From JAGPUQ01 sp050250395 (GTDB lineage: Bacteria; Pseudomonadota; Gammaproteobacteria; Pseudomonadales; Porticoccaceae), in the NCBI GenBank assembly GCA_050250395.1, contig JBFWOQ010000002.1:124001-188000 (forward strand): 64,000 bases of DNA, written 5' to 3'. The first letter of the stretch is position 1. Every line of letters begins with the position of its first letter. Under the pieces are notes generated by a model. The model searched no databases. It was given only the letters and a program-made list of their open reading frames with translations, and was not told the origin of the DNA. A program made the position numbers and the translations under genes. Below, in pieces: positions 35,299-43,262 of the stretch.

Positions 35299-35375
35299 TG
35301 GTAGCTACGGGCGGACTTGAACCGCCGACCCCAGCATTATGAGTGCTGTGCTCTAACCAGCTGAGCTACGTAGCC
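35299..35375 (-). tRNA. tRNA-Met, elongator (anticodon CAT)
   Basis: A 77-nt cloverleaf with encoded CCA. The acceptor begins GGCTACG, the D arm contains AGCTGGTTAGAGC, the anticodon loop is CTCATAA, and the T arm has TTCAAGT. Close similarity to the E. coli elongator tRNA-Met, and an initiator would lack the paired first base, so this is not the initiator. Confidence 0.95.
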
Positions 35376-35390
35376 TTGAAAGGGGGCGCG

Positions 35391-35419
35391 ATTTTCCCGG
35401 CTTCGGTTTGGAGTGTCAA
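35391..35419 (-). promoter_or_regulatory. Likely promoter of tRNA-Met
   Basis: TTGACA (35414-35419), a 17-bp spacer and GAAAAT (35391-35396) on the minus strand, followed by a GC-rich discriminator, the pattern of stringently controlled stable-RNA promoters. An 8-bp inverted repeat CTTCGGTT/AACCGAAG (35401-35425) overlaps the -35. Confidence 0.6.
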
Positions 35420-35615
35420 CCGAAGCGGCCGTCGATTGCAAGGCGCAATGGAGCGCGCCGGTTCCGTAACGCCGGGCGACGGACGGAGAGGCGGCCTGTG
35501 CCAGGAGCGTAATACGGGTGACAGGAAGGCAGTCCAGGATAAAGCCGCCCGACTCTGGAATGGAACGGTAATTGCCCTGAGATGCTGTCGGTCATGCCCC
35601 GGGAGAGCGCCTGAT

Positions 35616-37343
35616 ATGAGCATTGCCATCGAGAAGAATGTCGCCATTCCGATGCGCGACGGTGTGGTGTTGCGCGCCGACATTTACCGCCCGGCGGGGG
35701 AGCACCCCTGCCCGGTACTGTTGCAGCGCACGCCCTACAACAAGGAGTTCCTGCCCCTGGTGGGCATGACCCTGGATCCGGTGCGCGCGGCGGCGGCCGG
35801 CTATGCGGTGGTGATTCAGGACGTGCGGGCGCGCTGGGCATCCGGCGGCGGGGTCTTTTTTCCCTACGTCAACGAGGCGGCGGATGGCGCCGATACCCTC
35901 GACTGGATCGCTGCGCAGCCCTTCTGCGACGGCGGCATCGGTGCCTACGGGCTGTCCTACATGGGCGGCACCACCTGGCTGTGCGCCGTGTCCGGTCACC
36001 CGGCGCTGAAGGCGATTTCGCCCACTACCGCGCCCAACGATTTCTGGCGCAACCACTTCTGGCGCGACGGCGTGCTCCAACTGTCCACCCTGGTGATGTG
36101 GGCGCTGCGGGTGGTCGGGCCCGCCGCCCTGGTGCGGCGGGGACTCGACCTCCCGATGCTGGGCGCGCGACTGCTGGAGCTGGTGGAGGCCCTGGATCAT
36201 TTTGGCGATACCGTTCGGACACGGCCGCTGGATCGCCTGCTGGCGGCCCATCCGGAAGACGCCGAGTTCGTCCCCTTTCTGTTCGAGGTGCTGCGCCATC
36301 CCCGGCCGGACGCCTGGACCGAGTCGCTGCTGTTCAGCGACCGCCACGACCGGGTGGGGGCGCCGGCGCTGATCATCGCAGGCTGGCATGACATGCTGCT
36401 GGGCGGCGATCTGAGTCATTACGCCGGCATGCGGGAACGCGCGGGTTCACCCGAAGCCCGCGCGCAGACCCGTCTGGTGATCGGCCCCTGGTCGCACGCC
36501 ATGTTCCTCAACTATGTGGGCCAGCTCGATTTCGGCTTTCGCAGCAGCGGCTACCTGCTCGATCTGCGCGAGGATCTTACCCAGATGCAGTTACGCTGGT
36601 TCGACCGCTGGCTGAAGGGCGATGCGACGAGCTTTGCCGCGGACGCGCCGGTGCGGGTGTTCGTGCAGGGCGCCAATCGCTGGCGGGACGAAGCCACCTG
36701 GCCGCCGGCGCGGGTACGCCTCACTCCCTGGTATCTGCGCGCGGGCGCCGTGCTCTGCACGCAGGCGCCGGGCGCGGATGAACCGTCCGACAGCTACGTC
36801 TACGACCCGGAAGATCCCTGCCCCACCTGTGGCGGAACCCTGCTGATGCCGCCTCAGTACAGTCCCGGGCCGGTGGATCAGGCGCCGATTCTCGGACGTC
36901 GGGATGTGCTCATCTATACGTCCGCCCCGCTGACGGAGGATCTGGAACTCTGTGGCCCCGTCACCCTGAAACTGTTTGCGAGCACCAGCGCGGTGGATAC
37001 CGACTGGATGGCCAAGCTCTGCGACGTTCATCCCGACGGACGCACCTTCAATGTTTGCGACGGTGTGGTGCGATCGTCCTACCAGGCGCACGCGCAGGGT
37101 GCAGCCTGCGCGCCGGACGTACCGATTCGCCGGGAGCTCGATCTGTGGGCGACCGCCATGGTGTTTCGCGCGGGTCATCGCCTGCGGCTGATCGTCACAT
37201 CGAGCGATTTTCCCCGCTACGATCGCAACCCCAACACGGGCGAGAATTCGTTCACTGCCACGGGCAGCGCGCCGGCGCTGCAGACGGTGTTTCACACCAG
37301 CGATCTGCCTTCGCGCATCGATCTGCCGGTCGTCGACGGGTAG
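35616..37343 (+). CDS. CocE/NonD family hydrolase
   Basis: Alpha/beta hydrolase of the X-Pro dipeptidyl-peptidase S15 type with a C-terminal jelly-roll domain. 575 residues. The nucleophile elbow is GLSYMGGT (Ser near 107), the acid is in AGWHDMLLGG, and the likely catalytic His is in IGPWSHAMF. The C-terminal half (ELCGPVTLKLFASTSAVDTDW, PNTGENS) is the typical XPP_C domain. No signal peptide. GGGAG precedes the ATG at 35616; an open frame further upstream overlaps tRNA-Met and is not used. Substrate (ester, acyl-peptide or cephalosporin-like) cannot be told. Confidence 0.85.
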   Translation: MSIAIEKNVAIPMRDGVVLRADIYRPAGEHPCPVLLQRTPYNKEFLPLVGMTLDPVRAAAAGYAVVIQDVRARWASGGGVFFPYVNEAADGADTLDWIAAQPFCDGGIGAYGLSYMGGTTWLCAVSGHPALKAISPTTAPNDFWRNHFWRDGVLQLSTLVMWALRVVGPAALVRRGLDLPMLGARLLELVEALDHFGDTVRTRPLDRLLAAHPEDAEFVPFLFEVLRHPRPDAWTESLLFSDRHDRVGAPALIIAGWHDMLLGGDLSHYAGMRERAGSPEARAQTRLVIGPWSHAMFLNYVGQLDFGFRSSGYLLDLREDLTQMQLRWFDRWLKGDATSFAADAPVRVFVQGANRWRDEATWPPARVRLTPWYLRAGAVLCTQAPGADEPSDSYVYDPEDPCPTCGGTLLMPPQYSPGPVDQAPILGRRDVLIYTSAPLTEDLELCGPVTLKLFASTSAVDTDWMAKLCDVHPDGRTFNVCDGVVRSSYQAHAQGAACAPDVPIRRELDLWATAMVFRAGHRLRLIVTSSDFPRYDRNPNTGENSFTATGSAPALQTVFHTSDLPSRIDLPVVDG

Positions 37344-37346
37344 CCG

Positions 37347-38183
37347 TCAGCCGTCGTCGCCGATGGGTTGCGCCAACCGTTCGGCGATGGCACGCAGCGC
37401 GCTAGGATGAAAGATCAGCCCGACGTGGGTCGATTCGTTGATCTCGGTGTTGGCCGCGGGGTCTTCTTCGGCGCAACTCGTCCAATCCACCACGCCGTCG
37501 TTGCGCGAGTAGATGGCGAACTGGGGCACGGGTTTGAGCTCGGGTTGCAACATGTGACGCACGAAGTCGCACATGCAGAAACCGGTACCGCAGGACGCGT
37601 GGAGATTGCGGCCGACCAGCTTGCCCTGGCCGGCGAGCAGGTATTCCCACACTCCGGTCACGGCGGGATGGGCGCGGACATGATCCCGAAACGGCGATCC
37701 CAGGGTGATTACCCGATCGATGAGTTCCGGCACATGCTGCAGAACGGACTTGGCGAGCATGCCGCCCAGGCTGTGTCCAATCAGTACCACCGGTCGCCCG
37801 GTTTTGCGGTGGATCACCTTGACCTTGTGCGCGAGGCGCAGCGCGGTCTTGTTGGGGCAGTCGGTATTCCAGGCAATATCGGCGTGATGGGGCCGGTAGC
37901 CGATGCGTCCCAGCCAGCGCCGCAGCGGCATCATCATCACGTCATTGGCGAGAAATCCGGGAATGACAAGAACGGGCTCGCCATGGCCGTGAGGCACTCC
38001 ATGCCCCTGGTACAGCCGGCTGCACAGCAGTCGCCCAAGCTCGGTGGGCCATAGAATCTCCCGCCACAGCGGCGTCTTGACGGCCTCGACCCCCGGATCG
38101 TGGTGAAAGGGGTCCGCGTCGTCCACCATGATATCGATCAGGGTGTCGATATCGGGGACGGTTTCCGGGTAGCTTGGGTCCAT
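37347..38183 (-). CDS. Alpha/beta hydrolase
   Basis: About 278 residues. The lipase box is GHSLGGMLAKSV, with VLVIPGFLANDVMM as the oxyanion region. No signal peptide. A start at GTG 38195 is also possible. It sits 72 nt downstream of the phasin gene on the same strand, which raises a possible role in PHA metabolism, but the sequence does not match a PHA depolymerase that I recognise. Convergent with the CocE-type gene. Confidence 0.8.
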   Translation of the reverse strand: MDPSYPETVPDIDTLIDIMVDDADPFHHDPGVEAVKTPLWREILWPTELGRLLCSRLYQGHGVPHGHGEPVLVIPGFLANDVMMMPLRRWLGRIGYRPHHADIAWNTDCPNKTALRLAHKVKVIHRKTGRPVVLIGHSLGGMLAKSVLQHVPELIDRVITLGSPFRDHVRAHPAVTGVWEYLLAGQGKLVGRNLHASCGTGFCMCDFVRHMLQPELKPVPQFAIYSRNDGVVDWTSCAEEDPAANTEINESTHVGLIFHPSALRAIAERLAQPIGDDG

Positions 38184-38255
38184 GGGGTAGCCCACTCACT
38201 GCGGGGCGGGTCGCGGTCTGCGCGGGGTCGACCACCCCGCGCGGACTCCCGACAT

Positions 38256-38786
38256 TCAGACCATGGCTTCGCGGGCGGCGGTGGCCACTTTCCTGAAGCC
38301 GGCGAACGCCTTGCTGGCCGACTCCGTGAAGGGGTTGGCGGCCGACAGGGCTTTGCCGGCTTCCATGGCGGCGGCGGTTGCCTCCTTGCTGCCGTCGTAC
38401 AGCTCGCGCGCAATCTTGCGGGTAGCGTCCCGGCTCTGGGTTTGCTCGGACAACAGCGCCTTGAACAAATCCATGGTCCGGCTTTGGGACCTCGTCAGGG
38501 ATTCGATGGCCGCGGTGAAGTTGCTTTTGTAGTCCCGGGGCGACAGGGCCAGCTTACAGGCCAAGCCGGTGAAGTCCTGCTGGCTTTCGGCAAAGGTAGC
38601 AGCCAGCACGTTGCTGATGCGGATGCCGCGTTTACGCGCGCTTTCCATCGCTTCCCACATCAAGGACTGGTTCGCGGTGAGGGCGTCCAGAAAGCGCTGC
38701 ATTTCCGCGCTGGCGGGTTTCGATTTTGCTTTGCTTTCGGTGGATTTGGTACCTGTGGTTTTGGTGGCAGTTGCGGTGTCGCTCAT
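38256..38786 (-). CDS. phaP: Phasin family protein
   Basis: Amphipathic granule-coating protein. 176 residues, helical and rich in Ala, Ser and Lys, with a disordered Thr/Ser/Lys-rich N-terminus (ATATKTTGTKSTESKAKSK) and a phasin-like body (RFLDALTANQSLMWEAMESA, NPFTESASKAFAGFRKVATA). ATG at 38786 has CGGGAGAAT upstream; an earlier in-frame start would run through its own promoter. Divergent from the phaQ-like regulator, next to a PHA synthase, which makes the phasin call firm. Its promoter overlaps a repeat at 38852-38888. Confidence 0.85.
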   Translation of the reverse strand: MSDTATATKTTGTKSTESKAKSKPASAEMQRFLDALTANQSLMWEAMESARKRGIRISNVLAATFAESQQDFTGLACKLALSPRDYKSNFTAAIESLTRSQSRTMDLFKALLSEQTQSRDATRKIARELYDGSKEATAAAMEAGKALSAANPFTESASKAFAGFRKVATAAREAMV

Positions 38787-38851
38787 GGCATTCTCCCGTA
38801 AGAATAAAACCGCTTCGGTGGTGAGCGGACCAATCGGCAAACTCCGCTCGT

Positions 38852-38888
38852 GTTGACATATATATGCATAATGCACTTAAATGTCAAC
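38852..38888. promoter_or_regulatory. Divergent phaP/phaQ promoters overlapped by an inverted repeat
   Basis: The arms GTTGACAT (38852-38859) and ATGTCAAC (38881-38888) form a perfect 8-bp inverted repeat. Each arm also contains TTGACA. On the minus strand TTGACA, 17 bp and TATATA form a strong phaP promoter. On the plus strand TTGACA, 17 bp and CTTAAA (38876-38881) could serve phaQ. PadR regulators commonly bind ATGT-n-ACAT type repeats, so this is the likely operator of the 38914 product. It is unusually AT-rich for this genome. Confidence 0.7.
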
Positions 38889-38913
38889 CTGAATTTAGCC
38901 TCGCGAGAACACC

Positions 38914-39381
38914 ATGGCATCGAGTTCCAACAACAAACCCCCGGGAGCGGATAGCGAAAGCAACAGACCGCGCCTCCCCGGAGAAATGCTGACGGCCCAT
39001 CTCCTGGCACTGCTCAAGGACTGGTCGGGCTACGGTTACGAACTCGCCCAGCGCCTGGAAGACGCCGGGTTCGGGCGCTACAACACGGGATCGCTCTATC
39101 GCACGCTGCGGCAGATGGAAAGTCTTGGGCTGATTTCCTCGCTGTGGGACACCTCTGCGGGCGGTCCGGCCCGCCGCATGTACAGCCTTACCCTTGCGGG
39201 CAAGCTTTTCCTTGACAACTGGATGGCGTTGCTCGATTTCCACCGCAAGACACTCGACGCCTTTATCGGCGCCGCAGACCGGCCGAGCGGGCGCACCACC
39301 CGAGGTGAGGCGACGCCTCCTGCCCCGGCCGCGGCGCGCCGCTCACGCACCAGGAAACCCAAGCCAGGAGACAAAACATGA
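38914..39381 (+). CDS. phaQ: PadR-family regulator, PhaQ-like
   Basis: 155 residues. The winged helix of PadR proteins is clear: GEMLTAHLLALLKDWSGYGY, ELAQRLEDAGFGRYNTGSLY, RTLRQMESLGLISS and ARRMYSLTLAGK. A basic, proline/arginine-rich tail (RRSRTRKPKPGDK) follows. In Bacillus, PhaQ is a PadR-type protein that senses PHB and represses phasin and itself. Here the gene lies between phasin and synthase and its promoter has a matching repeat. It ends with an ATGA overlap to the next gene. Confidence 0.8.
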   Translation: MASSSNNKPPGADSESNRPRLPGEMLTAHLLALLKDWSGYGYELAQRLEDAGFGRYNTGSLYRTLRQMESLGLISSLWDTSAGGPARRMYSLTLAGKLFLDNWMALLDFHRKTLDAFIGAADRPSGRTTRGEATPPAPAAARRSRTRKPKPGDKT

Positions 39382-39803
39382 GCGACAAACGGGAAGACCG
39401 CCTGCTGGAACCCATGCGGATGTGGCGCGAGTGGTATCAGAAGTCGGAAAAGCAGTGGAGCGCAATGCTGACGGATGTCATGGCGGACGAGAAGTTCGGC
39501 AAGACCTTTGGGCACCTGTTTCAGGAATGGCTGCACGCCCAGCACATGATTTCCGAGCTGATCGGCCAGCAACTGGCGGCCTTCAACATGCCGTCGCGCG
39601 CTGACATCCTGGATGTGCGTGACCGCCTCGGCGAGGTCGAGGACGGACTCGCCGGTCTGACCGCCGAGATCGCCCAGTTGCGCCGTGCCCTGGCGAGCAA
39701 AACCGTGGTGGACGTGGCGGCAGAGCGCCCAGCGGTCAAACGCACGCGCAAATCCCCATCGGCAAGCGCAGCGATGCCCCCGGGGGGGAGCCAGAAACAC
39801 TGA
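39378..39803 (+). CDS. PHA synthase small subunit, PhaR/PhaE-like
   Basis: 141 residues, helical, no membrane segment. The middle FNMPSRADILDVRDRLGEVE then a heptad-like stretch (LAGLTAEIAQLRRAL) resembles the C-terminal part of PhaE/PhaR partners of class III/IV synthases; a lysine-rich tail follows. It is shorter than PhaR (about 200) and PhaE (about 350). Coupled to phaQ by ATGA and followed by phaC after 201 nt. The call rests more on position than on sequence. Confidence 0.65.
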   Translation: MSDKREDRLLEPMRMWREWYQKSEKQWSAMLTDVMADEKFGKTFGHLFQEWLHAQHMISELIGQQLAAFNMPSRADILDVRDRLGEVEDGLAGLTAEIAQLRRALASKTVVDVAAERPAVKRTRKSPSASAAMPPGGSQKH

Positions 39804-40004
39804 CGGTCCGGCATGGAACGAGACGACCCCAGCAGGCTTGGCACAGTTGTAGCTTTGCAGTCGTAAACAACATGCCGTTGTAAGCGAAGTGTAAAGGACG
39901 TCGGGTAAAACGCTTTCGGGGCGCCCATCGACGTGCGGACAGCAACGCACGGCAGCGAACTCGCGGGTTGCATGCACACGGCGCAAAACGCCGGGAGATG
40001 AACT
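39804..40004. promoter_or_regulatory. phaC leader with sigma-54-like element
   Basis: 201 nt between the small subunit gene and phaC. It contains TGGCACAGTTGTAGCT (39839-39854), which keeps the GG and GC of sigma-54 promoters at the right 10-bp spacing and matches the -24 box exactly, with one mismatch in the -12 box. No NtrC box was seen upstream, so this could be chance. GGGAG precedes the phaC ATG. Confidence 0.4.
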
Positions 40005-41081
40005 ATGCCGGGTACCGACGGGATCAGCGCCCAGCAGGCCAGGATTCGCGAAGCGCTCGAGCGCGTGTTGTCGCGCAATATCGCGGGGCTCAAGACGCTC
40101 GAAGACATCACCATGGACTTCGGGTCCACGCCCAAGGACATCATCCACTCACGGGGCACCACCAAGCTCTACCACTACACGCCGATCTGCGACGAAATCT
40201 ACCGGGTGCCGATCGTGCTGGTGATGTCGCTGGTTAGCCGCTACTACATCATGGATCTCGCGCCGGGACAGAGCCTGGTCGAGTATCTGGTCGATCAGGG
40301 CTTCGATGTCTACCTGATCGACTGGGGCATCCCGCGCCAGGAGCATCGCCACCTCAACCTTGACCACTATGTGGGCGAGGTGCTTCCGGAGTGTCTCGAA
40401 AAGGTGCGTGACGACAGCGGCGAGGAAGAGGTGAGCCTGGTGGGCTACTGCCTCGGCGGCGTGCTCGCCATGATGCACACGGCGCTGGCGCGGCCCGGGC
40501 AGGTACGCGCCCTGGCCTGCTTCACCACGCCGGTGGATACCAACGGCATGAAGCTGTACAAGGCCTGGGCGGAAAGCGAGAGCTTCGATATCGACGCCCT
40601 GGTCGATCAGCTCGGGAATGTGCCCGCGCAAATGGTCGACGCGGTGATCCAGGCGCTGCGGCCGTTGCAGAAGACGGCGAGCCGCATGGGCATGCTGGAC
40701 AATGTGGAGGACGACCGGTTCGTCGAGGCGCACTACCGGTTCGAGCGCTGGTCGGCGGATCAAATTCCCATGGCCGGGGCCATGGCGAAACAGCTGTTCA
40801 AGGATTTCATGCGCGACAACAAGTTTCTCAAGAGCCAGATGGAGGTCAAGGGGCGGCGCGTCGACCTGGGGAGCATCAAGGTGCCTTTCCTGCACATCGC
40901 GGCGCAGCATGACCACATCGTCCCGGCGGATGCGTCCAAGGGGATTCTCGATCTGGTTTCGAGTACCGACAAAAAGGAAATCGTATTGAAGGGTGGTCAT
41001 GTGAGCCTGATCGCGGGCGGTAACGCCGTTTACCGGCTCTGGCCACAATTGTCCGGCTGGCTGTCAGAACGCTGCACCTGA
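40005..41081 (+). CDS. phaC: Poly(3-hydroxyalkanoate) synthase, class III/IV
   Basis: Polymerises 3-hydroxyacyl-CoA into granules together with a small subunit. 358 residues, the size of class III/IV enzymes. The lipase-like box has Cys in place of Ser (LVGYCLGGVLAMM), with the catalytic Asp in AQHDHIVP and His in KGGHVSLIAGG. Segments such as MDLAPGQSLVEYLVDQGFDV and the SSTDKK-GGH region resemble Bacillus class IV PhaC more than the class III enzyme of Allochromatium. Operon with the small subunit and regulator. Confidence 0.93.
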   Translation: MPGTDGISAQQARIREALERVLSRNIAGLKTLEDITMDFGSTPKDIIHSRGTTKLYHYTPICDEIYRVPIVLVMSLVSRYYIMDLAPGQSLVEYLVDQGFDVYLIDWGIPRQEHRHLNLDHYVGEVLPECLEKVRDDSGEEEVSLVGYCLGGVLAMMHTALARPGQVRALACFTTPVDTNGMKLYKAWAESESFDIDALVDQLGNVPAQMVDAVIQALRPLQKTASRMGMLDNVEDDRFVEAHYRFERWSADQIPMAGAMAKQLFKDFMRDNKFLKSQMEVKGRRVDLGSIKVPFLHIAAQHDHIVPADASKGILDLVSSTDKKEIVLKGGHVSLIAGGNAVYRLWPQLSGWLSERCT

Positions 41082-41092
41082 GGAGATTGGTC

Positions 41093-41662
41093 TTGGATAC
41101 TTACCCGAAAACGGTCCGGTTGCGCGCCACCGCTGCCCTGTTGCGCCCGCTGGCACCCGGCGATGCGGAAGAAGTGCTGGTGTTCGCCCGCTCGCTGCCG
41201 GCCCATGACCTCATGTTTCTGCGCCGGGATATCACCAAACCCGAGACCGTGGCGCACTGGCTGGAGGAGGTCGATCGGGGTCTGGCGCTGGTGGTGATCG
41301 CCGAGATCGACGGGCGCATGGCCGGATACGGCATGTTGAGTCTCAACGACCTCGATTGGAGTCGGCATCTGGCCGAGCTGCGTGTCCTGGTACATCCGGA
41401 TTACCGCGAGACCGGTCTGGGCCGCGCCATGATCCGCGAAGTGTTTGCCCTGGCGGTGAATCGCGGTGTCGAAAAGGTCATCGCCCGCATGACCCTGGAC
41501 CAGACCGCTGCCCGCTCGCTGTTTCAGGAGCTGGGGTTCCGGCCCGAGGCACTGCACGAGAACGAAGTGAAGGATCGCGCCGGCAAGCTCCACGACGTGC
41601 TGCGCATGGCCGTCGATGTGCAGGCGCTGCTGGCGCGGCGCGACAGCTACGGGCTGAGCTGA
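41093..41662 (+). CDS. GNAT-family acetyltransferase
   Basis: 189 residues. Acetyl-CoA binding loop HPDYRETGLGRAMIREVFA (R-x-x-G-x-G/A) and the preceding strand LAELRVLV. The Shine-Dalgarno AGGAG at 41081-41085 overlaps the phaC stop and fits the TTG at 41093 (7 nt spacing) better than the TTG at 41087. This coupling makes it a member of the PHA transcript. Substrate unknown; a role in PHA metabolism is only suggested by position. Confidence 0.82.
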   Translation: MDTYPKTVRLRATAALLRPLAPGDAEEVLVFARSLPAHDLMFLRRDITKPETVAHWLEEVDRGLALVVIAEIDGRMAGYGMLSLNDLDWSRHLAELRVLVHPDYRETGLGRAMIREVFALAVNRGVEKVIARMTLDQTAARSLFQELGFRPEALHENEVKDRAGKLHDVLRMAVDVQALLARRDSYGLS

Positions 41663-41759
41663 GCGCTTCATTCCCTGCGGTGGCGTTCGCCGCGGCGCGA
41701 TAGGCGCTCCGGTACGGCTCGTGTAAAATCCGCGCTCGCCGTTGCCTGCCGAGCACCCC

Positions 41760-43022
41760 ATGTTTGCGAAAGACCTCTCCCTCCAGCATTTCGACCCCGA
41801 ACTTGCCACGGCAATCGCCGCCGAGGCGCGCCGCCAGGAAGATCACATCGAGCTCATCGCTTCGGAGAACTACGCCAGTCCGCTGGTGATGCAGGTACAG
41901 GGCAGCGTGCTCACCAACAAGTACGCCGAAGGCTATCCGGGCAAGCGTTACTACGGCGGCTGCGAATATGTGGATCGCGCCGAGGAACTGGCGATCGCGC
42001 GCGTCCGGCAACTGTTCGACGCGGACTACGCCAATGTGCAACCCCACTCGGGTTCACAGGCCAACGCGGCGGTCTATCAGGCGCTGTGCCAGCCGGGCGA
42101 TACCATCCTCGGCATGAGTCTCGCCGACGGCGGCCACCTCACCCATGGCGCCAAACCGAATTTTTCCGGCAAGACCTATCACGCCGTGCAGTACGGCCTG
42201 AATCCCGCCACCGGCGAAGTCGATTACGACCAGGTTGAAGCGCTGGCGGCAGAGCACAAGCCCAAAATGATGGTCGCCGGATTTTCCGCCTATTCGCGGG
42301 TGATGGACTGGCAGCGGTTTCGCGCGATCGCCGATCGGGTCGGCGCCTGGCTGATGGTGGACATGGCGCATGTCGCCGGCCTGGTGGCCGCCGGCTGTTA
42401 TCCCAGTCCGGTGCCTATCGCGGATGTCGTGACCTCGACTACCCACAAGACCCTGCGCGGCCCTCGCGGCGGGCTCATCCTCGCGCGCGCCAACGCCGAC
42501 ATCGAGAAAAAGCTCGATTCCGCCGTGTTCCCGGGCCAGCAGGGCGGGCCACTGATGCACGTCATCGCCGCCAAGGCAGTGTGCTTCAAGGAAGCGATGA
42601 GCGACGACTTCAAAGCTTATCAGCGCCAGGTGGTCGCCAACGCCCGCGCCATGGCCGCGACTTTTGTCGAGCGGGGCATCCGCATCGTGTCCGGCGGTAC
42701 CGACAACCATTTGATGCTGGTCGACCTGATCGGCAAGAACTACACCGGCAAGGATGCGGATGCCGCCCTCGGCGAAGCCCACATCACGGTCAACAAGAAC
42801 GCGGTACCCGGCGACCCCCGCTCACCGTTCGTCACCAGCGGCTTGCGGGTGGGTACGCCGGCGATCACCACCCGGGGCTTCCGTGAGGCGGAAAGCGTCG
42901 AATTGACCCACTGGATCTGCGACATCCTGGCCGGTCTGGAAAGCGGAGCGGTGGAACCGGTGATCGCTGGCGCCCGCGCCAAGGTACAGGCGATCTGTGC
43001 TCGCTTCCCGGTCTATGGTTGA
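41760..43022 (+). CDS. glyA: Serine hydroxymethyltransferase
   Basis: PLP enzyme interconverting serine and glycine and charging tetrahydrofolate. 420 residues. The PLP lysine lies in TTHKTLRGPRGG, and ELIASENYAS and NKYAEGYPGKRYYGG are family hallmarks. ATG at 41760 gives the standard start MFAKDLSL; the in-frame TTG 18 nt upstream is not needed. A -10-like TAAAAT is at 41724-41729. Confidence 0.98.
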   Translation: MFAKDLSLQHFDPELATAIAAEARRQEDHIELIASENYASPLVMQVQGSVLTNKYAEGYPGKRYYGGCEYVDRAEELAIARVRQLFDADYANVQPHSGSQANAAVYQALCQPGDTILGMSLADGGHLTHGAKPNFSGKTYHAVQYGLNPATGEVDYDQVEALAAEHKPKMMVAGFSAYSRVMDWQRFRAIADRVGAWLMVDMAHVAGLVAAGCYPSPVPIADVVTSTTHKTLRGPRGGLILARANADIEKKLDSAVFPGQQGGPLMHVIAAKAVCFKEAMSDDFKAYQRQVVANARAMAATFVERGIRIVSGGTDNHLMLVDLIGKNYTGKDADAALGEAHITVNKNAVPGDPRSPFVTSGLRVGTPAITTRGFREAESVELTHWICDILAGLESGAVEPVIAGARAKVQAICARFPVYG

Positions 43023-43078
43023 TGGGGAATGGTTGGCGGGTAGCGATTGAGCAGGGCCAGCGTCGCGCGGAGGCCGGG

Positions 43079-43227
43079 CTAGCGGCTTGTTGAAAAACGT
43101 CGCGAGGCGGCCAGCTGCGAGGCGCACGGCGCGCAGCGACCGAGACATGTCAAATGGATAGGCGAGGGAGCGAGCACCGCGCAACGAAGCAGATGGCTGC
43201 CGCAGCAGTTTTTCAACAAGCTGCTAG
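43079..43227. mobile_element. 149-bp miniature inverted-repeat element (MITE-like)
   Basis: The ends are 20-bp inverted repeats that differ at one base: the left end reads CTAGCGGCTTGTTGAAAAAC and the right end matches its reverse complement except for A in place of G at position 6. The outer CTAG at each end may be the target duplication. The interior has no coding capacity. It sits in the glyA-nrdR gap. Such small elements are moved by a transposase encoded elsewhere; the donor family cannot be named from this window. Confidence 0.75.
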
Positions 43228-43262
43228 ACTAGACCGCTCCCCGGTCGCACCACTTCCCTTCG

